The notes under the pieces: model-generated
Databases searched by the model: none
What the model was told of the DNA's origin: nothing
Seen by the model: only the letters and a program-made list of their open reading frames with translations
Made by a program: the position numbers and the translations under genes
Assembly: GCA_035582835.1 (NCBI GenBank)
Contig: JAYKAV010003099.1
Coordinates: 406,647 to 470,646 of the forward strand
Direction: 5' to 3'
From: Phoebastria nigripes
Lineage: Eukaryota > Chordata > Aves > Procellariiformes > Diomedeidae
DNA: 64,000 nt
Shown here: piece by piece, positions 47,710 to 57,200 of the stretch
How positions within the stretch are numbered: position 1 is the first letter of the stretch
Layout of the letters: every line of letters starts with the position of its first letter

Positions 47710-48065
47710 TACAGAGCAACTTTTACCTCTGTTACACAAAGGAAACTTTCCTCCTCTTTTTGTTGGAGATGCTCACTCCATTGAGATGATTGGCATACTG
47801 GAGAGCTGAGAAACTAAATTGTTTATACACTAATGAATAGAAGCTTGATTGCAAGATCCTGTTTGGAAAATTATAGTGCTGAATTGAAGCTGTACAATTA
47901 CATCCAAAATGCTGCATATTCATTTCATCTGCTTTGCATAGAGATTAACAAGCGAGCCCTAAAGCAGACTCTGAAATTAAAGCTAACACCAGATTTAGTC
48001 ACAGGTTACAAACTAAATGGCATTGTTTGATGGATATGAATCTTTACCACCTGCCTGCCTGATGA
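47710..48065. promoter_or_regulatory. Candidate conserved non-coding element
   Basis: 350 bp of AT-rich unique sequence, sharply bounded by GC-rich flanks. It contains ACAATTACAT and ATGCTGCATATTCATTT. No splice-bounded exon is evident. Confidence 0.4.
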
Positions 48066-49050
48066 TTGCTAGCAGCTTACCAGACAGCAAAGGAAAAAGT
48101 TTCTTCCCATGAAGGAAGCATAATAAGATGCTGGGCTGGAAGTGCCCCCTCCCCGCGCGGGCGGCCCCCCCGGGCAGATGTCTGCAGTGGGCCTGGGGAA
48201 AGGGCTTGTGGCTCCATCATGCTGGGGGCTGCACCCAGTCTGTGGAGGGATGGAGAGTGGCCCTGAGACCCCCGCAGAGGCCCCAGGTGCTGGGTCCATC
48301 CAACCCCCAGGGCTGGGCTGGGTCCCTCCAGCCGGGGCCACCCTCCAGGGGCTGCGTGGGGGGACGGTCCTGCGGGGTCCCCATCTGTCCTGGAGCCTCC
48401 NTGCTGAACCACCCATGGGTCCCTTCCCCTCCTCAGAGGGGCTGGGGTGCTATGGAGGGCAGGGGGCTCTTGCCCCTCTTGGCTGTGGGCAGCACCTGTG
48501 GGGCCCTGGTGTGTGGCCGGTCCCATCCCCTCCCGCAGCACCAGGCTTTGCTGCCTGCCTGCGATCTACCTCCTCCATCTGCGGTGCTCCCACCCTGCAT
48601 GCCGGGGCCGGGCTCAGTTTTGGGGGCAGGATTTATTTTGGGAGGAGAAACGGGGGCAGGAAAGGGCAAAAGGTGTGTGTGGGGAGCAGGGTCCTGCCCG
48701 GGGGCTGCACATCCCGGCAGGGGCTGTGGTGGGCAGCAGCATTCGGTGCCATGCCGCACAATGCGGGGGTCGCTTTGGAAATGGGCCCCATCCCTGATCG
48801 AGGAACCTGTCCCCCGTGTGGCAGTGTGTGTGGGGACACAGGACCTCCTGCTGTCACCAGCACTCCAAGGGGGAGCAGATGGGGCTGCGGCCAGGCAAGC
48901 AGCAGGCTGGTGGCTCAGGGCAGCCTTGGTTCCCAGCAGGGATCTCGCTGCTTTGGGAATACCCGTGGGGGTCCCCAATCCACATCTGGGGACAGCGGCT
49001 TGGGGCTCCCTGCGTGTGAGCCCCGGCGGGGCAGAGACCACAACACTTGC

Positions 49051-50741
49051 TCTGCAAATCGGACACCTTTATTTTTTTCTTTTCTTTAAAACTCAGTTAC
49101 CAAACTGCAGTGTACTTTATTCCTACAGAGGGGCTGGTCTGTCTCTACTGCACTATGGGACAGCCCAGCTGCAGCTTTACAAGCCCCAGGCCTGGTCACT
49201 GGTGGTGATGCCACCAGCCCGCCCCCCCCAGCTCCTCCTGGCCAGCTCTGGCATTGCCACGGCTGGCTCTGGGGTGCATGTCCCGCCACCCCCCATCTCC
49301 CCCCATGGGAGCAGCACCGTGCCAGGAACAGGCAGCGCAGCTGCTCCGAGTCTCCGTTTCTGCACAACACTTCCCTATCTCGACCCTCCAACACTTTCCC
49401 AATGCCCTCTCGCAAACAACNGAGGTAAATGAGCATCTCCTCGGGTCCCTCCCCAAACCTGCCCGGGCTGAAGAGGGACGCGCAGCACTGCTGGGGCCTT
49501 GCCTTGGCCCTTCACCCAGGGCTGGGCTTCTTCCTTAAACCTTAACTCATCCTAGGACATTCACATTTCCGAGACCAAACCCAAACCACACCATTATACC
49601 CCAAAACCAGCGCAATGGAGCAGCCTCCTGCCTGCAGCCATCAGCTGCTCAGAGGCACGGGAGGGCTCTCCCACCCTGACACCAAGACACGGGGTGCACC
49701 CTCCCTCGGGGGGGGTCACCTGCCACAGCAGCGGGCTCCCAGGGCCAGCCCTGCACCCCATTAGTGGCCTCCGGGGGGTGGCCCCAGCCTGCGCGGGAAA
49801 AGGCACCTGTGGGGGGAGGCAGTGGTGGCTTCGCTGTGTGAGGACACGGCAGTGGGGCTGCTGTCCCCAAGAGTAGGGCTGGGCTGGACGCAGCGTGGCA
49901 CTGGTCTGCCCTGGAGAGACCTGGCCCATGGCAGCGTGGTAGTAGCCTGGCACCGCCACAGGGAGACGGGCAGGGGAGAGGCATCGTGGCTGTGCCGCAT
50001 GGCCCTGCTCACACCGCTACTGCAGGTCGCAACCGATGGACCAGGTTGGTGACAGCAGCCTCGTGTACGGGTGTTCATAGCCCTGCGCCATGCTGTGCCC
50101 CGTCGCTCTGCTCCTGGGGATGTCTCTGCCATAGAGCATCCTGTGGGGAACGCTGCCTGGGTGGGAACCTCCCCGGAGCAAGTCAAACCAGCGCCATCCC
50201 TGTCCAACGTGCCCTGGCCTTCAGCAGTGCCGTCTGCCAGCTCCTCACCCTCCCAAGCTGCCCGGCAGGCGATGGCGATGGCACGCAACTTGCCAGGGGC
50301 TGGGAAAGGCACCCATCTGCTGCGGGAAGGCTGGGGCTGGTGCGGGGCTGCCTGCAGCCACCCGGCCAGCAGAAGGGATGTAGTGACGAACGTGAAATGT
50401 GCCTCTGCCAGGCAGTAGTGGAGAGAGCTGCCTGGAGGCAGGGACCCCGTGCAGCATCCCTGGCTGTGTGAGCAGGGACAGGACAGGCAGCAGACGGGAG
50501 GACGGGGCAGCAGGAAGGCAGTGTGAGCTGGTGCAGGCTGAGGGCAGGGGCTGGCCAGGTCGCATCCTGCGTGGCAGCCCCGTGTGTCGCGGGGGGAGCT
50601 GCTGTGTGGGACGGAGACAGGAAAGGGACCTGCCTCCCAGCCTGGGCACAGGGGCCCCTAACCCCAGCGCGGGCTGGGGGAGTGGCGTGGACGGAGCTGC
50701 TGGGACTGCCTGCCAGCCAGCTGCCATCTACTGNGGTCCCA
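49051..50741 (-). other. 3' UTR of the NOS1AP-like gene
   Basis: Downstream of the stop at 50742. Two - strand AATAAA signals at 49116-49121 and 49068-49073 are followed by GT-rich sequence, which gives a tail of about 1.6-1.7 kb. Inferred from signals only. Confidence 0.6.
49068..49121 (-). terminator. Polyadenylation signals of the NOS1AP-like gene
   Basis: AATAAA at 49116-49121 and at 49068-49073 on the - strand. The second is followed by a GT-rich stretch (AAGTGTTGTGGTC) suited to cleavage. Confidence 0.6.
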
Positions 50742-51234
50742 CTAAGAGGGGACCCTGCTGGGCCCCACGGCAGCGTCCAGCTCTGGTTCAAGCAGCTCAT
50801 CTTCTGAGAAGCTGATGTGCAAGCAGGTGTCATCCGCAGGGGAGAAGGGCAGCGTGCTGTCCGTGGGGCTGGCCAGGGTGGCCAAGTCCTTGGCCAGGGC
50901 CTCGCTGGCTGCAGGGTCACGGATGCTGGCCAGGGGGGACATCTGCCCACTCTCTCCAGTCCTGTCCTTGCCCAGAGCGCGCTGGCAGGTCCCGGCAGGG
51001 ACAGGCTCCGTGCCGGAGGAGGCAGCACTCCGTGCGGGAGTCCTTGCCTCGGGGTCCAAGAGGGTGAGCGAGCTGGCAGTGATGCTGGTGAGGCTGGAGA
51101 TGCTGGGGCTGGGCAAGCTCATGTGGGCAGCGCTCTCAGGCTTCACCTCCACTTCCAGGCTCGGGGAGGTCTTGCTTGACCTTTTGCGTAGGATGGGTGG
51201 TGGTGGGTTGAGCTTGGGAATGGGCTGCTGCCGC
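50742..51234 (-). CDS. NOS1AP-like terminal exon
   Basis: Starts [20 protein letters not shown], is Ser/Pro/Leu-rich in the middle and ends with an acidic patch ([16 protein letters not shown]) plus GPSRVPS and TAG. There is no class I or II PDZ ligand at the end. Confidence 0.88.
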
Positions 51235-54200
51235 CTGGGAAGCAAAAGCAGAGAGAGGAGGTGATGGGCAAGTACTTATCTGCACAGGGGGCTTGGGCTG
51301 GCTGCCCCAGGCTCTCCAAAAGACCTTTGCTGGGTTCCATCAGTGCAACCCATCGCCTACAAATGTTGGAGCTGGGGTGAAATGATGTGGCAATGACAAT
51401 TTCGCAGCAGGGGACAGGTGCAGGGCAGACAACAACCCCACAGTGGGACACGGTGGGCTCCTTGCCCCGGCTTATTGTACCTGAGCCAGTGCCCAGCCCC
51501 TGGGCTGCCTGTCCCTGCCCCTGAGTGCCCAGAACACAGCCCTTCCTCACCAGCCCCTGCTGCAGGCTCTGCTGCCACGAGCCCTCCGAAATATGGCCCG
51601 TGCAGTGGGAGCCCTGCCGGGGCAGCAGTGGGGAGCGGGAGGGTCTGCTTGGGGTGTTCCCACTCCAGCTGGCAGGAGACAGAGGTGGCACATCCTACCT
51701 GTCCTCGTCCCCTCTGTCCACGTCGTCCACCTTCTGCCGGCTGCTCCCGTTGAGCAGAACGAACTCGCTGACCTCGGAGCCCTCCACACGCCGGCTGAAC
51801 CCGTCCTGCCCCTCCAGCACAGCCAGGCACTCGTCCCCCTCCTTGCTGCCGTAGCGGTGGCTGCCCCTCTCCAGGCTGACGAGGTTGAGGTAGGAGTCCC
51901 CAGGGCCCAGGGCTGGCAGCGAGCCGGGGGCCACAGGGCTGCCCAGGATGCTGGCGGGGGTGGAGGTGGATGGCAGGTGGACGTCCAAGCTGTAGTGGTT
52001 CTTCAGGTTCAGGGAGAGGGACTGAGCCAGAGACAGGTTTTGCAAGGAGCGATCAACTGGCAAGAGAGGGACAAGAGACATGTGAAGAGCTGAGGACCTC
52101 CAACCCAGCTGCTCCCCTGGACTGCAAGGGGTGCATAGATGCTCCAAAGCCCCCCAGAGCTTGCTGGGATGGTACTGGGAGTGCCCCAGCTGCTCCCCAT
52201 GACTGTGAGGGGTGCAGAGATGCTCTGAAGCCCCCCAGAGCCTGCTGGGCTTATACTGGGAGCACCCCAGCTGCTCCCTGGGACCATGAGGTGTGCAGAG
52301 ATGCTCTGAAGGGATGGTGCTGGGAGCACCCCAACTGCTTCCCAGGACCACGAAGGGTGCAGAGATGCTCCAAAGCCCCCCCAGAGCCTGGCAGGCTGGT
52401 GCTGGGAGCATCCCAGCTGCTCCGCATGACCACAAGGGGTACAGAGGTGCTCCGAAGGGATGGTGCGGGGAACACCCCAGCACCCAAACAACCCCCACCC
52501 CGGTGCAGGGGCCACTGCGCTCACCCGGCTGCCGGTGTTGCTCCCGGGCTTCCAGCACCGTCAGCTGCCGCACCAGCAGGGAGACGTGCTGCAGCAGGTC
52601 ACGGTTGGTCAACAGCAGCTGCCGTACCCGGGCCTGCGCTTCGATCCGCGCCGCCGTTTCGGCCGCCAGTTGGTCCTTCAGCAGCTGCACCTGCGGGAGG
52701 GGGCGATGCGGGGCCGGGACCGGCAGCCCCGGCAGCCCCCGGCATCCGCGGCGCGGCGGCCCTCGAGCGCCCCCTGCCGGCCCCGCCGCGGCACCCCCCC
52801 GCACCGGTTCCCCCTCTCCCCGAGCGGGTCCAGCCCGGTGGAGCTGCGGGCGGGGGGATGCGGCTGCATCCCGGGCCGGGGGGGATAGGAGGGGGGGTCC
52901 GCTGCCCCCCCCACCCCCGTGACATGAAAGGAGTTGGGGAGGTGCCCAGGCGGGGGGCGGCGGGCTCCCCGCTCTGCGGCTGGTTTGGGGGAAGAGGCAC
53001 GGGGGGNCCGCTTCCAAAACTGGGATGAAACGGGAGCTGGTGGCTCTGTGGGGGCCCCCCATGACCCTGCCTGGGCTTATGCGTGCAGCCAGCTCCACGC
53101 CTGGGGGAGCTGAGCTACGCTGCGAGCAATGCTGCAAGCTGCGCTGTAAACAATGCTGCGAGCTACACTGCAAGCTGTGCTGCGAGCAATGCTGCATGCA
53201 ATGCTGCGAGCTGCTCTGTAAGCAATGCTGCGAGCTAAGCTGTAAGCAGTGCTGTGAGCAATACCGCGAGCTCCCCGTACTGCTCCCACCCCAGCACAGG
53301 GTGCTTGCCCCCGCTGCCAGCCCAGCCTGGCCGGAGGCTGGAGCAGGGAGAGGAGAAGGGCTGGTGCTGCCCGAGGCGGTGGCAGGACGCATACCTGGGC
53401 TACGGCCACCTGCGTCTGCTGCTGCTGCTGGAGGAGCTGCTGCTGGAGCAGCTGGAGGCAGTGCTGGGAGGCCAGCGGGGTGATGGAGGCTGAGGAGCAG
53501 GGGCTGCTTGGGCTGAGCAGCTGCTGGGAGCCGGCCGGGTGGAGGGAGCAGTTCTCGGCATCCTGGGCACAAAGAAACGGGCAGGGTGAGCGGACTGACC
53601 GGCTCAGGCTGGGATTTGGACCATGCTTCCCCACGGCACTGACCCCAGCGCGGCAGAGCAGCCCCTGCACCCCTGGCACCCAGGGGCTGTTGAGGGGGAC
53701 AGCCCTTGGCTTGGCATCGGGCGCTGCACGACTACATGATCCTCAGGACAGCATGCTTCGGAGCAACTCCCGCTCCCAGAGAGCTGGCAGGGCTGCACCA
53801 TCTGCATCTGGCCGCAGCTCCAAAGAGGGNGGGCAGATCCCCAGGCAGGAGACATTGGGGACCGTGGTGAATACCCCACCACCTTCCCCATGATGTGGCT
53901 GCCCAGGCTAGGCGGTTTCTTGCTGCCTGAAGCATTTGCCAGCAGCAGCAGCGGTCCGGTGTCAGGGCCATCAGCATATTAAAAGACTGCAGGCGGGCAG
54001 CACGGATACTGAGGCACAGCGGTCCCAGCCCTTGGAGATACCCAGCGTGAGAAGGGCAGTGCAAACACTGACCGATTTCAGAGCAGCCCCTGACCGAGCC
54101 GCAAACCCCCCGCACTCCGGCACAGTGCTCAGAACCCAGGGTCTGCCGGTTCAGCCCGGGGTGGGTGAGCTTGCAGCCACCTCACGTGCCCTGGGGACCG

Positions 54201-57200
54201 TGCGGTGGCCCCATGTGTGGCTCACCGGGCCCTCTGTAGCACTGGGGGTCTCGGCATGCAGCCCAGAGCCAGGCAGTGCATCCCCCGGCAGGCAGCCCCC
54301 CGCCCTGGCAGCGGGGGTGTTTTAGGACGGTTCCCCTTACAGTGTGCCCTGCTGGGAGCCAGCCAGCGGCCGCTGCCTTTCCTGCCCCCTGCCCTCCCCT
54401 GTTTGGGCAGCTCCAGCACCCAGAAGGAAAGCGCAGGAAAGCCCTGCCTTTCCAGCCACGGAAATGAATCCCATTGAGTGCATTTCACCGCAGCTGTTTT
54501 CAGCCAGGCCCTGCAAGCGATACAATTGTGTGAGATGAAGCGATGCCATTCAGGCCACCGGGAAGCGCTCACGGAGAAGCTCTGTGGAGCAGCTATTCAT
54601 TACGACGAAACCACTGCTCACGCCGAACGCGCCCTGGGTGCCTGTGCTGCCGGGGCTGGGCCCCCTCGGGGATGTTGCTCCCCGGGCCTGGGGGGTGAGG
54701 GGAGCCGGGGGTTGCTGCCGGGGCAGTCAGTCGAGCGACCGCCGCAGAGCAGCACTGGGGGCACGGAAATCCACCCCACACGGTGGGGAAATGGTCGCCT
54801 CACCAGAGACGCCTCGTCTTAGTTTCTGCCTGTTATGTGGATGCTGCTGCAGGAGGGGGGTCCTGNCTCGCTTCTCCTTTCTAGCGCTGGGCAATCGCTC
54901 CAGCAGAGCCCCTCTGTGCTCTGCCCTGCCTGCACCGGTGGGCTCTCCTGGTGCGTTTGAAGCAGGGTTGCATTTGAAGCCCACTCAGCCATGCGCCGTG
55001 GCCCCACTCCTGGTTCTCGCCTCTCCCCCTGCCCCAGCACTGGGACACAGCTTAGCTGCGGGTATACTGGGAGCTGTGCAACGGNGTCTCCACGAAAGCC
55101 CCTCCAAATCAAGCCGTGATACAGTGACCCCAAGCAGAGGGACCCCAGCAGCGGCAGAGCGTGTGGACCATCCCCCAGCCTGGTCCCCCGTTACCTGGCA
55201 GTTCTTATCCTTTGAGGTTTGCCCAGGTTTCAGCATGCTGAGCTCCCCCCTGGCAGCGGGCAGCTCTCCAGGTCCCCTCTCGGACACACAGATGCCATCA
55301 GAGTCTATGCCAACCTCGTCCGCATCTGTGATCTTGGAGCCCTTTATCTGGTGAACTTCAAACGAGACGGATAAATAAACCCAAGCCCCCCGCCGCCACA
55401 GGATTGCAGCAAGGAGCTGGGGCCCCGAGCAGGGCTGGCAGCCAGGGTGGCAGCTCAGGGACAACGGCCAAGACTTGCTTCAAGTCTCAGCGTGCTGCGG
55501 AGGGGCAGGAGGAAGGGAGCGGGTCAGCCGAGGGGCTGGTGCCTGCAGACCTTCAGCCTGCTGGACAAGGGGGCTTGGCCTCCACCTTCCTGGTGCCCAG
55601 GACGGGCAGGCAGACAGGGCGGGTTCCCCGTGTCCCCCATCCAAAGGGACCGAAGCTCTCGCTGTCACTAGAGCTGGCCCATGAAGGACATGCCACCTGG
55701 CACTTCCCCACCCAAATCATCCCTGCTGCCGCTGCTGAGGGAGGGGTCTGCTCGCGCCCCGCGGGGAGCTGCGCATCACCTTCCAGCGGCTGCTCCTCCG
55801 CCGACTTGTCGCTGGCGCCGTCCGCCTGCCCGTCAGCGTTCTGCAGGGCGTGCTGCAGGCTCAGCTTGTGGCACACCTCGAAGGCCTGCCCCACTGTCCG
55901 CACCACCCGCATCGCCTGGCTCTGCGGAGCAAACCCACGCCGCTCAGCCCTGCGGCGGCCATGCAGCCGCCCGCCGCCGCCCCACTGCCGATGGGAAAAC
56001 TGGGAGCCTTCCCCCCGCTTCCCGCCCCGGGGCTGCCCCACACTGCCATCTCTTCCCATGGCCGGGGGCTCCACTGCTGCCCACCGCTGGACCCGACACA
56101 GGGCATCCCCCCACTCCCCTGCTCTTGGAGATGGGTGCTCTTATCTCCGTGTGGGCTGAGGCAGGCGAGCTGCGCTGCTGCCCGGACTGGGCAGGAGGGG
56201 ACAGGCACCAGGCACGTTTTTTCAGGGACATCCAGCACTGGCGCTGCCTCGGTCTCTCCCCAGGCATCTGCACCCTCTGACCCAGCAGCGGTCACTTTGG
56301 CTCCTGCACGGGAAGGTGCGAGGTCCCTCAGAGACCTCTCACCCAGGGAGGACCTGGCCGTAGCCCCGGCAGCATCCTACCTTCTTCTTTGATTTGAAGA
56401 CGTTGCACCTGAAGGAGTTGTTAGCGCCGTCCCTTGCAATGTAACTAAATATTTTCAGGTCTTGAGAGTCATGAGACACGTAGAATATTCTAGGTGGGAG
56501 AGAGACAAAGGGAATTAAACACCCCGGGGAGTCTCTGCCCCCAGACAACATTGGAGGCTCCCGTGTGTCCCCAGGACAGCTGGCTCACAGCACCCAGGGC
56601 CGGAGGAACGAGGCGGTGCCAGTGCACGGCCCCTCCTGCGATTTTCAAGACAGGAGGCGACGGATTTAGAGAGTGTTTCTGGCTTGATGGAAAACCTTCT
56701 GGTTTCTGAAGTAGGCAAAAGCTTTTTAAAGATGCTGTGGGAAAGCTAAAAAATCTATAGTATTGGGCAGTGTGTGGCTATTTTTAGCCCCAGCAATTAA
56801 TCCCTGCCCGGGCTGCAGCATGGCACAACTGCCTGTACAGCGAACGTCCTGCCCGCCTCGGTGCAGCCAGCCTGGGGACCCAGCCTGGGGCCGTTCTCAG
56901 CAGCAGGCAGGTGGCACAGCACAAAAGCCAGCGTCCCCTGGATGCCTCTCCCAGGGATGCTGAGTGTACTCGGAGGATTTCTCTCTCTCCTGTTCAGGCT
57001 GACTTTTTCTCCTCCCCGTGCTGCAAAACCATTTTTAAAGACCTTTTTATGTATTTCATTTAATCAGGTAAAAATGTGACAAGTGAGTTCAGCTCTGAAT
57101 AGAGAAGAAACCAAAGGGGTTCTTGAGATGTTTTTTCTTTTACTCTTTTCTGTCATTGGAATTTTTTGTGTTGAGCTTGCAGTTGGAGCGATTATTGCCC

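Larger units (their letters stand above)
32516..49050. other. Intergenic region between NDUFA8 and the NOS1AP-like gene
   Basis: 16.5 kb without a recognised gene. It is AT-rich up to about 37.6 kb and clearly GC-rich after that. I looked for exons of TTLL11, the gene next to NDUFA8 in mammals as I recall, and saw none. The long open frames at 41-49 kb carry no family motif and overlap in all frames, as expected from GC-rich DNA. Contents noted separately: a short tandem duplication, simple repeats, a MIR-like fragment and AT-rich islands. Confidence 0.6.

Noticed and set aside
48128..49432. Open frame of 434 codons on the + strand
   Set aside because: Spans an N, has several equally long overlapping frames on both strands, shows no family motif and lies in GC-rich DNA where stops are rare. 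It also overlaps the 3' end of the NOS1AP-like gene on the other strand.
53025..53483. Cys-rich open frame (CKQCCEL repeats) on the + strand
   Set aside because: The Cys pattern comes from the 12/24-bp minisatellite in an intron of the NOS1AP-like gene. It has no signal peptide and no splice or promoter context.
51695..53572. Single 625-codon frame on the - strand read as one exon
   Set aside because: It runs out of frame through the Gln-rich exon and through an intron whose length is not a multiple of three. Only its parts at 52525-52690 and 51699-52056 are real exons. The stop-free intron between those two is reported as a finding.
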